DNA of 64,000 nt from Bin87 sp965262485 (lineage in GTDB: Bacteria > Chloroflexota > Dehalococcoidia > Lucifugimonadales > UBA3495): assembly GCA_965262485.1 (NCBI GenBank), contig OZ253540.1, forward strand, positions 744,001 through 808,000, written 5' to 3'. This document shows positions 8,764 through 16,825 of this stretch, in pieces. A model generated the notes under the pieces. It saw only the letters and a list, made by a program, of their open reading frames with translations, had not been told where the DNA came from and did no database searches. Numbering within the stretch: position 1 is the stretch's first letter; each line of letters opens with the position of its first letter. The position numbers and the translations under genes are program-made.

Positions 8764-8797
8764 GAAAAGCCCCGCTCAGAATCGAGCGGGGCTTTTC
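8764..8797. terminator. Bidirectional hairpin terminator
   Basis: GAAAAGCCCCGCTC pairs perfectly with GAGCGGGGCTTTTC across a 6-nt loop. The A and T tracts make it a terminator in both directions, separating the convergent nucleoside hydrolase and peroxiredoxin genes. Confidence 0.92.
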
Positions 8798-8821
8798 GCC
8801 GTAGCAGTTGGTATCGGATGA

Positions 8822-9295
8822 TTACGAGAGGGCTGCCACTGCTGCCTGTACTTCGGCGTAATCGGGTTCGACGCCGGGGCTTTCGGAAACCCAGTGATAG
8901 CGAACCACACCGTCCTTGTCGATGATGGTCACGGCCCGTTTGGCGGCCACGTAACCCTGCATTCCGGCCAGACCGGGCAGCGCCACGTCATAGGCGTTGA
9001 CGACCTCGCGGTTGTAGTCGCTGAGGAAGGTGTAATCCACATTGTTGGCAGCCTTCCAGGCGGACTGGGCGAAGGGCGGGTCGACGGTGATGCCGATAAC
9101 CTCGGCATTCATCGCGCTGAACTGGTCGATGCGGTCGCGAAGGGCGCACATTTCGGTGGTGCAAACGCCGGTGAACGCACCCGGGAAGAATGCTAGAACC
9201 ACATTTTTACCCCGATATTCGTTGAGGCTGCGTTGCTGCTGGGGGGTTTCATGCAGCGTGAAATCTGGGGCGGCTTGTCCTACGGTTATGGCCAT
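8822..9295 (-). CDS. Peroxiredoxin (AhpE/BCP-like)
   Basis: A 157-residue thiol peroxidase that reduces hydroperoxides in the cytosol. The active site FFPGAFTGVCTTEMC holds the peroxidatic Cys45 with Thr42, and Cys50 five residues on could act as resolving cysteine. The early APDFTL motif and late GVVRYHWVSE are typical of 1-Cys/atypical 2-Cys AhpE-type enzymes. The ATG at 9293-9295 is set by an AGGAGG site 7-8 nt upstream. It stands alone and converges on the nucleoside hydrolase. Confidence 0.92.
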   Translation of the reverse strand: MAITVGQAAPDFTLHETPQQQRSLNEYRGKNVVLAFFPGAFTGVCTTEMCALRDRIDQFSAMNAEVIGITVDPPFAQSAWKAANNVDYTFLSDYNREVVNAYDVALPGLAGMQGYVAAKRAVTIIDKDGVVRYHWVSESPGVEPDYAEVQAAVAALS

Positions 9296-9504
9296 CGAGG
9301 GACCTCCTGGTGGCATTGGCGAATCGGGCAGTGACGGTTTTCTGGTTGCGATTTACGTCCCGGCAATAGCAGGCGTGCAGCGTATATTATCACACGCCGG
9401 CCTTGGGGCCGGGTTACGGTCGCGCAACCATGCCGGGCCAGGTGGACGCCGGATGACGGCGTGTCCCATCGTCCATACAATGTGCTTGGCAGATAGCCCG
9501 CCGG

Positions 9505-9723
9505 CAGGGCAAACGCATTCTAACTTTAGGGGACCTCATACACCGTCATTCCCGCATATACCGTCATTCCCGCGAAAGCGGGAATCCATACAGCTTGCTT
9601 CCAGACAGTTGACGTACAACCAAACGACCTGGATTCCCGCCCCGTATCAAGTACGGGGTGACGTTCTTTCGCGGGAATGACGGACGCCTGCAAAGCCGAT
9701 TAAATTAGAATGCGTTTGCCCTG
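9505..9723. repeat. Family B palindromic repeat element, copy 1 (MITE-like)
   Basis: A 219-bp element with near-perfect 19-bp inverted ends CAGGGCAAACGCATTCTAA (9505-9523) and its complement (9705-9723). Flanks GCCCGCCGG and GCCCGCGGG look like a 9-bp target duplication with one mismatch. The interior holds GTCATTCCCGCGAAAGCGG, a unique middle, then the palindrome CCCCGTATCAAGTACGGGG and GCGGGAATGAC. The rest of the gap 9296-9822 shows no gene. Confidence 0.85.
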
Positions 9724-9822
9724 GCCCGCGGGCCTTCCAAGTGCGTCTGGAACAGGCTCATGCTAAACTGGCCGCCATCCTTACGAGCGAATATTCGGAG
9801 CGTCCAACCTGGAGCGGAAACA

Positions 9823-11424
9823 ATGTTTTTTGATTCACGTCGGTCCACAGTCCATGCGACAAACGGAATGGTCGCAACCAGCCAACCGCTGGCGGCGATG
9901 GCCGGCCTGCGCGTACTAATGGACGGCGGCAACGCTGTGGACGCGGCGGTCGCGACGGCAGCCACCCTGAACGTGGTGGAACCCATGTCCACCGGCGTGG
10001 GCGGCGACCTTTTCGCCCTGGTCTGGAAGGCATCCGAGAAACAGGTTGTGGCTCTCAACGGCAGTGGTCGTGCTCCGATGGCCGCCAGTATCGAAGGTCT
10101 GCGAGCGAAAGGACACCACCGGATGCCGCCCGTTGGGCCGTTGTCGATCTCTGTGCCCGGTACTGTGCATGGTTGGGAGACGCTGCTGTCCAGCGAGGGT
10201 ACGATGGCGTTATCCGACGTGTTGAAACCGGCCATCAGGTATGCGGAACGCGGTTTCCCGGTCAGTGACATAATTGCGTTCCAGTGGCAGCAGCAGGAGG
10301 GCAAGTTGGCAGCCCTGCCGTCCGGGCAGGAATTGCTAAAAGATGGCCGGGGCCCCCGCGAAGGGGAGTTGATGAAGATGCCCACTCTCGCCGGGACGTT
10401 GCGCACGATCTCCGAAGGCGGGAGCGCAGCCTTTTACAAGGGCCCCATTGCCACGGCGATGGCCGACTTTGTTCAGGAACAGGGCGGGTGGCTGGCCGAA
10501 GCAGACCTGGCGTCGCACCACTCCGACTGGGACGAACCTATCAAGACGGATTACCGCGGGGTCACCTGCTGGGAATGTCCCCCCAACGGGCAGGGGATAA
10601 TCGCGCTGGAGGCCCTGAACATCGCAGAAGGTTTCGATATCGCCGGCATGGGGCCGCAGAGCGCCGACCGGTATCACCATCTGGCGGAGGCAACGCGGTT
10701 GGGATTCGCAGATGCTTTTGAATATCTGGCCGACCCGCGATCGGTGGACGTGCCGACAGCGGCGTGGGCGTCCAAGGAATACGCTGCGAAGCGGCGGGCG
10801 CTGATCAAGTCGGATCAAGCGATGGTTACCGCGCCCTACGGCAAGATGGTTCCGGGGAGCGACACGGTGTACATCAGCGTTATAGATGGCGCCGGCAATG
10901 CCTGCTCGCTGATCAACAGCGTATTCGCCAACTTCGGGTCCGGGCTGGTGGTGCCGGGAACCGGCATCGTCATGCACAACCGGGCGGCGTTATTCCAGAT
11001 GAATCCCGAGCATCCCAACGCGCTGGCCGGCGGCAAGCGTCCGTTCCACACGATTATTCCGGCCATGGCGACGCGCGACGATGAGTTGTGGTTGAGTTAC
11101 GGCGTAATGGGTGGATTCATGCAGCCGCAGGGTCATTTGCAGGTTATCAGCAACATGGTCGATTTCGGGATGGATTCCCAGGGGGCGCTGGACGCGCTGC
11201 GTTTCCAGGTTGTGGGTGATGAATTGTGGATGGAAGGGGACGTTGCGAACTCGGTTGTCGATGACCTGCACCGTAGAGGCCACCGCGTCAACGTGATGCA
11301 CGGGCCGCAACGGGGAGGCGCCGGAGGCATGGGCGGCGGCCAGATCATCAGCCGCGACCCGGAATCGGGCGTGCTCAGCGGCGGCAGCGAACCTCGAAAG
11401 GACGGCGCCGCAGTCGGCTGGTAA
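9823..11424 (+). CDS. Gamma-glutamyltransferase family protein (YwrD-type Ntn hydrolase)
   Basis: A 533-residue Ntn-hydrolase proenzyme. The large-subunit features GGNAVDAAVATAATLNVVEP and STGVGGDLFALV come first. The expected self-cleavage site and nucleophile is Thr348 in SDTVYISVIDGAGNACS, followed by FGSGLVVPGTGIVMHNR. The DTVY form, rather than TTH, places it with YwrD-like members rather than classical glutathione-degrading enzymes. There is no clear signal peptide, so it is probably cytosolic. The ATG at 9823 is preceded by GGAGCGG; an upstream in-frame ATG at 9760 lacks a ribosome site and lies close to the repeat. Confidence 0.86.
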   Translation: MFFDSRRSTVHATNGMVATSQPLAAMAGLRVLMDGGNAVDAAVATAATLNVVEPMSTGVGGDLFALVWKASEKQVVALNGSGRAPMAASIEGLRAKGHHRMPPVGPLSISVPGTVHGWETLLSSEGTMALSDVLKPAIRYAERGFPVSDIIAFQWQQQEGKLAALPSGQELLKDGRGPREGELMKMPTLAGTLRTISEGGSAAFYKGPIATAMADFVQEQGGWLAEADLASHHSDWDEPIKTDYRGVTCWECPPNGQGIIALEALNIAEGFDIAGMGPQSADRYHHLAEATRLGFADAFEYLADPRSVDVPTAAWASKEYAAKRRALIKSDQAMVTAPYGKMVPGSDTVYISVIDGAGNACSLINSVFANFGSGLVVPGTGIVMHNRAALFQMNPEHPNALAGGKRPFHTIIPAMATRDDELWLSYGVMGGFMQPQGHLQVISNMVDFGMDSQGALDALRFQVVGDELWMEGDVANSVVDDLHRRGHRVNVMHGPQRGGAGGMGGGQIISRDPESGVLSGGSEPRKDGAAVGW

Positions 11425-11488
11425 CCCGCTGCCGCCGGTCGAGTTGCCGGCTTAGCCGCCCCGTGCGCCTGCCGTTGGCACACGGTGT

Positions 11489-11887
11489 CTAACTGGCCAG
11501 CCAGCGCCGGAAGCGCTCCCAGGTGGATTGCGGGGGCGGAGGATCCACCGCCCTGCCACGCCACACCTGTTGGGGCTGCGATGACATTCTCTGTATGAAC
11601 ATCCAGCCCAACGCCAGTACGACGATACCAACGCCTGCCAGCGACAACATCGGCAGGTGGAACAGGATGAGCCCAATCAAGACTATGAGCAGCCCCACCA
11701 GGGCGAGTTTCACGGGGGATATCAGGCGCATCCGAGGACGGGGCTGGGGAGCAAATGGAGAAGGCCGATCATCCAGCGGCGGAACCGGAGACACCGGGTG
11801 AGGCCCGTCACCACTGCCATCGGGAATTTCGGCATCCAGTTCGTTGAGGATCTGTTCGATTTCCTGTTCGTAGCGGTCTTTCATCAT
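11489..11887 (-). CDS. Small membrane protein, function unknown
   Basis: A 132-residue protein with an acidic N-terminal helix (DRYEQEIEQILNELDAEIPD), a Pro-rich stretch (residues about 30-50), and two hydrophobic helices VKLALVGLLIVLIGLILF and LAGVGIVVLALGWMF, ending in a short polar tail. No known domain is recognised. Tandem ATG codons at 11882-11887 are the first in-frame starts with helical coding character; a longer upstream extension has no family-like features. It converges on the gamma-glutamyltransferase gene. Confidence 0.62.
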   Translation of the reverse strand: MMKDRYEQEIEQILNELDAEIPDGSGDGPHPVSPVPPLDDRPSPFAPQPRPRMRLISPVKLALVGLLIVLIGLILFHLPMLSLAGVGIVVLALGWMFIQRMSSQPQQVWRGRAVDPPPPQSTWERFRRWLAS

Positions 11888-12161
11888 GTCACGTCCAGAG
11901 TGCTGGCGACGGTTGGTGCGACTGGATTGTAAGATGCTGCATTGTACGTTGATGTGGTGAGTTGCCAGGATTATAACGCGGTTGGCCCGCCAACGTAACT
12001 GTGGCGCGGGTTCGATGTGGATTTGGATACTGGGCATCGGGGCTTCGCAGCAAAAGTCTGGCGGAATCGGATTCGGCCGCGTTGCAATTTGGGGCCTGAC
12101 CCATTTACGCCCGGCAAACCCACCCACTAGCGGACGGGGCGCATTGGCGGTTCGAGGAATA

Positions 12162-12350
12162 TCACCGTCGTCTCCTATTGAGACCATCGCCCGGCGCATA
12201 ATCGTCCGCCAGCCAATTGACGAACATATTAGCTCCGCCGTAGTGCGTTCCAATTGTTCCTGGGCGGAGTTCAGACGCTTGAAGTTCGATTCGGTATTGT
12301 TCGAGCGCGGTTCGTATTTCGCGCAACGCGGCTTCGCTTATCTTGGGCAT
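12162..12350 (-). CDS. Short protein resembling the core-binding (SAM-like) domain of tyrosine recombinases
   Basis: A 62-residue protein (MPKISEAALREIRTALEQYR and on) with the phrase THYGGANMFVNWLADDYAPG, which resembles the N-terminal helical DNA-binding domain of phage-type integrases, where a helix ending in NFVRWL is common. No catalytic domain follows. It may be a stand-alone small protein or a relic. The ATG at 12348-12350 has GGAGG 11 nt upstream; a GTG at 12368 is also possible. Confidence 0.5.
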   Translation of the reverse strand: MPKISEAALREIRTALEQYRIELQASELRPGTIGTHYGGANMFVNWLADDYAPGDGLNRRRR

Positions 12351-12436
12351 TTTTATTTGGTCCTCCACGACTTATGTCAGGATCGCACAACACGGCTTAC
12401 GGGTCTTTGTCCCTCGCGCTCAAGGCGTTCGCGGCT

Positions 12437-12673
12437 TCACCTATGCACACGTTGCACGGCGCGTTTTTCGCCACGTAATTGTGCGGCCAGCATACCCTGA
12501 TGTGCTTTGTAATCATCTATCGTGTCCCTAACATCCACGTCGGGTGGTTCCGTCTGAGGCAAACGAGCCAAGTTTATATCAGGATACTTGACAGTCATAT
12601 TGCAAGTATTTTGTACTTGATCACGCAATTCTTCAAAATCTGGCACAGGGGAACCTCCCTGTTCTGGGCTCAT
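12437..12673 (-). CDS. Hypothetical protein
   Basis: A 78-residue protein starting MSPEQGGSPVPDFEELRDQV, rich in Asp/Glu and Arg, with no family recognised. The ATG at 12671-12673 has GAGG 5 nt upstream. It lies upstream of the 12162-12350 gene on the same strand (86-bp gap), so the two may form a unit. A perfect hairpin (12697-12725) and a TATAAT box (12753-12758, minus strand) precede it, which supports expression. Confidence 0.45.
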   Translation of the reverse strand: MSPEQGGSPVPDFEELRDQVQNTCNMTVKYPDINLARLPQTEPPDVDVRDTIDDYKAHQGMLAAQLRGEKRAVQRVHR

Positions 12674-12696
12674 CACAACCTCGATGGATTGCAACC

Positions 12697-12725
12697 GAGC
12701 CGGCTGGATGACACCCAGCCGGCTC
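12697..12725 (-). promoter_or_regulatory. Hairpin in the leader of the 12437-12673 gene
   Basis: GAGCCGGCTGG and CCAGCCGGCTC pair over 11 bp with a 7-nt loop. It sits between a TATAAT box (rc of 12753-12758) and the ribosome site, so it would lie in the 5' leader. No poly-U follows on the minus strand, so termination is less likely than a structural role. Confidence 0.45.
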
Positions 12726-12817
12726 TACTTATATATGTTTCATCGTCTCATCATTATACAGGGGCGTTCAATCCTCGAACGATTGACCTGTTCGACCGGC
12801 TGGGCTAATCTGGTCGC

Positions 12818-12928
12818 GCGACAGTTCCCTAGCAACCGCGGTTCATGACTGCGGCGCGGAATCCAAAGACGTATCGAGGCTTCGTGCCTCCTTGCGGGAT
12901 TCCGCGTAAGGGTTCAGGGAGCTGTCGC
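12818..12928. ncRNA. Multi-stem structured element upstream of the small peptide and S8 protease genes
   Basis: Outer arms GCGACAGTTCCCT (12818-12830) and AGGGAGCTGTCGC (12916-12928) pair with one wobble. Inside, CGCGGAATCC (12855-12864) pairs perfectly with GGATTCCGCG (12897-12906) and encloses GAGGC/GCCTC (12876-12890); a short CCGC/GCGG stem precedes it. Together they predict a three-way junction. It lies 36 nt before the small ORF at 12964 in the plus direction. No known riboswitch class was matched. It could instead be a mobile palindrome. Confidence 0.4.
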
Positions 12929-12963
12929 AAGTAACCTCGACCAGCGTCCGCAAGGGGGTTCCC

Positions 12964-13101
12964 GTGAAGCGTCAATCAATCCATATCGTAATTGCCCTGT
13001 GTGACGTGTGCGCCCTTTTTGTATTTCTGGCATACGCTGGCGGTGAGTCATCACCTACGGTAACACTTGCCCCGACTGCCACGCCCGCTGTCCATAATTA
13101 G
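12964..13101 (+). CDS. Short secreted or membrane peptide (45 aa)
   Basis: GTG at 12964 opens MKRQSIHIVIALCDVCALFV, a charged start plus hydrophobic core like a signal sequence or single membrane helix, followed by AYAGGESSPTVTLAPTATPA, a Thr/Pro-rich linker typical of surface proteins, and a TAG stop at 13099-13101. AAGGGGG lies 6 nt upstream of the GTG. It ends 64 bp before the S8 protease start and may be co-transcribed with it. A lipoprotein is possible but no clear lipobox is visible. Confidence 0.5.
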   Translation: MKRQSIHIVIALCDVCALFVFLAYAGGESSPTVTLAPTATPAVHN

Positions 13102-13165
13102 TCAAACTCAATGACCGGTTGCGTCCGCGCTGTCGGATGCCCCACTGTGATCGGAGGAACGCACG

Positions 13166-15391
13166 ATGAATCTGCCCACCAACATATCTCGCAAGCACTG
13201 GCTCACACTCATAACGGTGATGGTTATAGCCGCCCTGTTGATGACAACAGGAATCCTGTTCGCCGCCAACCAAGCACCACGACCCGATGCTATTGCTTCA
13301 CAGGAGCCGCCGGCGCCAGAACAGGAACGCATCTTGGCACAACCTGCCGACGTACTAGAGGCGTTTGAGTTGCCGCCAGTCGAAAAAGAACCCCTCACGT
13401 ACCCCAACATGGACTCCCACCTGAACAGATTGGTGGAAAAAACCGAGAGCACGCGGCGCGAGACCACATCAGACGCTGATCAAACCACCCAATCAGTTGA
13501 ACCCGTGCTGGTAACTTTCTACGTTTCCCCAGATCACATCAACGCCTTGCGTGAATACCTGGAGACCAACGGCGTGTTCGTGCGCAACGTGGGAGATGAT
13601 TACATCGAAGCTCACGTCCCGCCGTTATTGCTTGCTCCAGCGTCCGAGCAACCCGGAGTCCTGCGCGTCGATACCGTCATACCTCCACGATCAACCCAAA
13701 GCCGGGACCGCGTGATTAGCCAAGGGGTGGGCCTGCACGGCGCGGACGCTTGGCACAACGCTGGTTATCGAGGAAGAAACGTCAAGGTCGGTGTCATTGA
13801 CTCTGGCTTTGAGGGCTTTAGCCAATTACAGGGAAACGAGTTACCCAACAACGTAACGGCTCGGTGTTATTTTGACGGACCACGAGCACCGAGTTCCCGG
13901 CTTGCCGACTGCGAAGTGGAGGGCAATCATGGCACGGCAGTTGCCGAGACGGTGGTTGATGTCGCTCCGGACATCGAACTCTACATATCGAATCCTTACT
14001 CATCGGGGGATTTGCGGAACGCCGTGGACTGGATGGTTGGGCAAGGAGTGCAAATTATCAACGTTTCGTTGGGTTATTCCTATGACGGACCCGGCGATGG
14101 CACGTCCCCTTTCAGCAACAGTCCTCTCAAAACCATTGATGTCGCGGCATCCAATGGGATTGTATGGGTCAACGCCGCAGGGAATGAAGCCCGACGAACA
14201 TGGTATGGAACTTTCCAAGACCCGAACAACACGGGGGTGCATCATTTCACTGCTCGGAACCAGGGGAACCATTTCATAGTGAGGGAAGGTGATGAAGTCC
14301 GAGTTTTTATGCGTTGGGATGACACTTGGGGACAGGCCGATTGCGATTTGCATCTGGCGTTATTTAATGCAGAGAGAGGGCCGGACGGACGTTATCCCTT
14401 GGTTGATGCGGACTTCACGGTTCAGGACGGCAGCGCTGGCAGTTATCCACGCGCGAAAGTGAGTTTTCAGGACAAGGCTACGGCAGCGCAAGCTGGGGTA
14501 TATTTTGTGGCAATCTTAGGAGACCAGTGTGCAGATAAGCCGGACTGGATACAATTGAGCGCTTGGATAGACGACGACCTGCAACACCATTCAACAAGCC
14601 ATCATATGGGTAACCCAGAAGAAAGCCGTAGCACGGGCATGATGGCGGTCGGAGCAACACATCATTGGGACACATCTACCATCGCAGCCTACAGCAGCCG
14701 AGGTCCAACCATTGATGGTCGCACTAAGCCGGACATTACGGGGATTGCATGTGGACGCTCAGCAACACTCCCCATCATCGAAGAAACCCAATGCTGGTTT
14801 CCCGGCACCAGCGCATCGGCTCCGCACGTGGCGGGTTTAGCAGCGCTGATCCGACAACGATTCTCCAATCACAGCGCGGCAGAAACGGTGGAATATTTGC
14901 AGCAGCACGCGAGCGACCGAGGGACGGCTGGGGCAGACAATACCTGGGGGCACGGTTTGGCAACCTTGCCTGCTCCAGAGGTTGCGCCAACCACTGAACC
15001 CGTAACGGCATCGGGCAACATCTCTCCTACCAGCAATATCGCCATCCACGCCGGTGCCAATGCTGGCGAGGTTCATATATCCTGGGAGGCAGTGCCGGAG
15101 GCGACCTACTATCGCATTGGCTACGTCAACATGGTTACGGACTATCCGTCAGCCAAGGCCAGCACTACGGGTGAATGGATCGAGGCGTTTATCTATGTTG
15201 ATGTGAACGCGCTGAACCTCACGGTGAACGGCGGGAGAGTCGAGTACCCTGTCCGGCGATTGGCTCCGGGCGTTCGCTATGCCTTCACCGTGCTGACCAG
15301 CAACGATGTGATCAACACCACAGAACAGATCAGTGGCCGCTACTTTTGGCCCAGCAACCCACGGTGGCAATTCCACACAACAGCACCGTGA
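13166..15391 (+). CDS. Secreted subtilisin-like (S8) serine protease with C-terminal fibronectin-like domain
   Basis: A 741-residue exported protease. A basic start and hydrophobic segment (residues about 10-33) form a signal or anchor. A prodomain-like region follows to about 200. The catalytic triad is Asp212 (VGVIDSGFEG), His255 (EGNHGTAVAE) and Ser549 (GTSASAPHVAGLAALI). Between His and Ser lies a long insert, roughly 345-510, with beta-rich sequence. Residues about 635-741 (VHISWEAVPEATYYRIGYV and on) look like a fibronectin-III domain. GGAGG precedes the ATG. The coding sequence is less GC-rich than its neighbours, suggesting transfer, and its last 52 bp overlap the transposase remnant on the opposite strand. 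Confidence 0.9.
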   Translation: MNLPTNISRKHWLTLITVMVIAALLMTTGILFAANQAPRPDAIASQEPPAPEQERILAQPADVLEAFELPPVEKEPLTYPNMDSHLNRLVEKTESTRRETTSDADQTTQSVEPVLVTFYVSPDHINALREYLETNGVFVRNVGDDYIEAHVPPLLLAPASEQPGVLRVDTVIPPRSTQSRDRVISQGVGLHGADAWHNAGYRGRNVKVGVIDSGFEGFSQLQGNELPNNVTARCYFDGPRAPSSRLADCEVEGNHGTAVAETVVDVAPDIELYISNPYSSGDLRNAVDWMVGQGVQIINVSLGYSYDGPGDGTSPFSNSPLKTIDVAASNGIVWVNAAGNEARRTWYGTFQDPNNTGVHHFTARNQGNHFIVREGDEVRVFMRWDDTWGQADCDLHLALFNAERGPDGRYPLVDADFTVQDGSAGSYPRAKVSFQDKATAAQAGVYFVAILGDQCADKPDWIQLSAWIDDDLQHHSTSHHMGNPEESRSTGMMAVGATHHWDTSTIAAYSSRGPTIDGRTKPDITGIACGRSATLPIIEETQCWFPGTSASAPHVAGLAALIRQRFSNHSAAETVEYLQQHASDRGTAGADNTWGHGLATLPAPEVAPTTEPVTASGNISPTSNIAIHAGANAGEVHISWEAVPEATYYRIGYVNMVTDYPSAKASTTGEWIEAFIYVDVNALNLTVNGGRVEYPVRRLAPGVRYAFTVLTSNDVINTTEQISGRYFWPSNPRWQFHTTAP

Positions 15392-16428
15392 TGTACGAAG
15401 CCCGGAACACGTAGCACAAGGCGGCGGAATAGAACGGGTCCTGTTGGGGCGGGATATCCGACACAGAAACGTCCGGGCGCACCGATTCCGACCGGGTCCT
15501 GATCCGGTGTGGGGTGCGCCCGAAAGGGAACGAAGTTTGTGATACGCCACCATGGCCCCGATACTCCGGGCGCATTATCCCCACCGTGCATAGTACTTGC
15601 GGGTGCGCCCGGTGAGGGAGTGGGGTTGCGACGCTCCGCCTTCCGCTCTGATTCCCAAGCTCGTTCTGCTGCCTTGAATTTGTCCGCCTCTCTTACCAGG
15701 TCCGTCCATTCGTCGAGCACGATGCCCACCTTCGCGGCTCGCGCCGGCACGTCGCCGTCCAAGGCTTCGTGGTCTTTGAAGTGGTTGTAGTCCAGCACCC
15801 ACCGGTCAAGGTACGCCTGTCCACTCGCCCGCCCGTGGAGTCCGTCCATCGTCTTAGTGCGCGAGCGAAACGTCTTTTGGAGCCGCTCGGAGAGATTGTT
15901 GTTCGTTTTCTCGTAGATGCCGTCGCTGATGATGTGCTTGGTGTAGGGAAGCATCAAGCCGATGGCCGCGCCGTAGGAACCCAATCCGTCGGTGGTGATG
16001 GTCTCGGGCGGCACATCACCGTTGGCCCGCAGGGCCTTCTCGAACACGGCCACGGCTTCCCGCTCGTCCCGGTACATGACGTTCCAGTTCCACATCCGCT
16101 GACCACCCACGCAAAGCACCATCTCATCCGCAACCCAATGCCCGGACGTTTCCGGCACCTGGGTTGAGAGGCCATCCGCAGCAAAATCGCCGTACTCCTG
16201 CACCCATCGGTAGATGGTTGCCTTTGATGGTTCTGGCAGGCCAAAATTCCGACCAATCAACTCCGCGATCTGCTTGTAACTCATCCCCGACAGGTACATA
16301 TCAATGGCGGCACCGATGTGCTCGGCATGATTCCACCTGCCGAAAGCGTTGCCTGTGGTGTTGAATTTCCGCTCGCAATCCTTGCCGGGTGTACGATGGC
16401 GGTACGCAGTAGGGGCACAGCCCCGAGG
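15340..16428 (-). pseudogene. DDE transposase remnant (IS6-like), N-terminus frameshifted
   Basis: An intact DDE core with HTH (YKQIAELIG to KATIYRWVQEYG), first Asp in HWVADEMVLCVGGQRMWNW, second in TTDGLGSYG, and the Glu in NNNLSERLQKTFRSRTKTM. The family needs an N-terminal zinc ribbon; the matching CPYC is present near 16404-16415 but in another frame from the YRHRTPGKDCERKFN segment, so a frameshift has broken the gene. The open frame continues without a start into the tRNA-like gene at 16433. The C-terminal 90 residues are unusual and run into the protease gene. No inverted ends were found. Confidence 0.72.
15474..15612. repeat. Cluster of alternating GGGCGCACC / GGTGCGCCC motifs
   Basis: CGGGCGCACC (15474-15483) and GGTGCGCCCG (15513-15522) are a perfect 10-bp inverted pair. 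Related copies follow at 15566-15574 (CCGGGCGCA) and 15601-15612 (GGGTGCGCCCGG). The four alternating copies lie within the 3' region of the transposase remnant and could be transposon-end or protein-binding sites. Confidence 0.4.
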
Positions 16429-16432
16429 GCGG

Positions 16433-16524
16433 TGGCTGAGACGACAGGATTCGAACCTGCGGGAGTACGTCAACACTCTACCGGATTGAAAGTTCGGCGC
16501 AATCGGCCTCTATGCGACGTCTCC
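16433..16524 (-). tRNA. Class II (serine-type) tRNA, abnormal anticodon arm; possibly a pseudo-tRNA
   Basis: The minus strand folds as a long-variable-arm tRNA: acceptor GGAGACG/CGTCTCA (first pair G-A mismatched), D arm GCA...TGC with GG, variable arm GAGT/ACTC, T arm GCAGGTTCGAATCCTGT, discriminator G and encoded CCA, all serine-like. The anticodon arm CCGAA-CTTTCAA-TCCGG has an A-C mismatch and would read UUC (Glu codons). Normal Ser-UGA arms carry CTTGAAA; TTTCAA is the reverse complement of TTGAAA, as if the loop had inverted. Its 3' end abuts the transposase remnant. Confidence 0.6.
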
Positions 16525-16536
16525 GTGTTTAGGGCG

Positions 16537-16576
16537 AGGGGCCGGACGGTTTGCTTGTGAGGCGAGTCCGGCCCCT
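16537..16576. terminator. GC-rich hairpin, terminator-like on the plus strand
   Basis: AGGGGCCGGAC and GTCCGGCCCCT form a perfect 11-bp stem with an 18-nt loop, followed on the plus strand by TTTGTT. On the minus strand it lies just upstream of the tRNA. No plus-strand gene ends here now, so it may be left from a lost neighbour. Confidence 0.5.
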
Positions 16577-16618
16577 TTGTTCATGTCGTCATATAATCCA
16601 CCTCCGTGCTAACAAAAA

Positions 16619-16707
16619 GAGGAGCGCCGCTCCCTTAGTTCCCCAACTTGGGACGGGCCAGCGAAGGGCATTGCCCTAAGCGGCCAACTAAGGGAGCGGC
16701 GCTCCTC
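16619..16707. repeat. Perfect 22-bp inverted repeat upstream of rpmH
   Basis: The arm 16619-16640 (GAGGAGCGCCGCTCCCTTAG with TT) is matched exactly by 16686-16707 across a 45-nt loop that itself contains a small AGGGCATTGCCCT hairpin. It has no coding capacity. It could be a transposon relic or a leader structure for the ribosomal operon. The remaining gap bases up to 16825 show nothing else. Confidence 0.65.
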
Positions 16708-16825
16708 GAATCTACCTAAAAAATACTGGACGTATCAGTACCTGTCAAATCGGCATGTCGCCCCAGATTCGGGATTGTTGACGGAAAAGGGGTTTGCCAG
16801 TATAGTTTGTGGCCGGAGTTTGTTT

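Noticed and set aside
12818..12928. c-di-AMP (ydaO-type) riboswitch before the protease
   Set aside because: GTAACCTCG near the end and GGAATCCAAAG recall parts of that class, but the order and core stems do not match.
16433..16524. Selenocysteine tRNA
   Set aside because: The TCA triplet in the loop is out of the anticodon position and the acceptor and D stems have ordinary lengths, not the extended stems of tRNA-Sec.
16525..16825. Replication origin next to rpmH
   Set aside because: No dnaA gene and no recognisable cluster of TTATCCACA-type boxes are present; only palindromes are seen.
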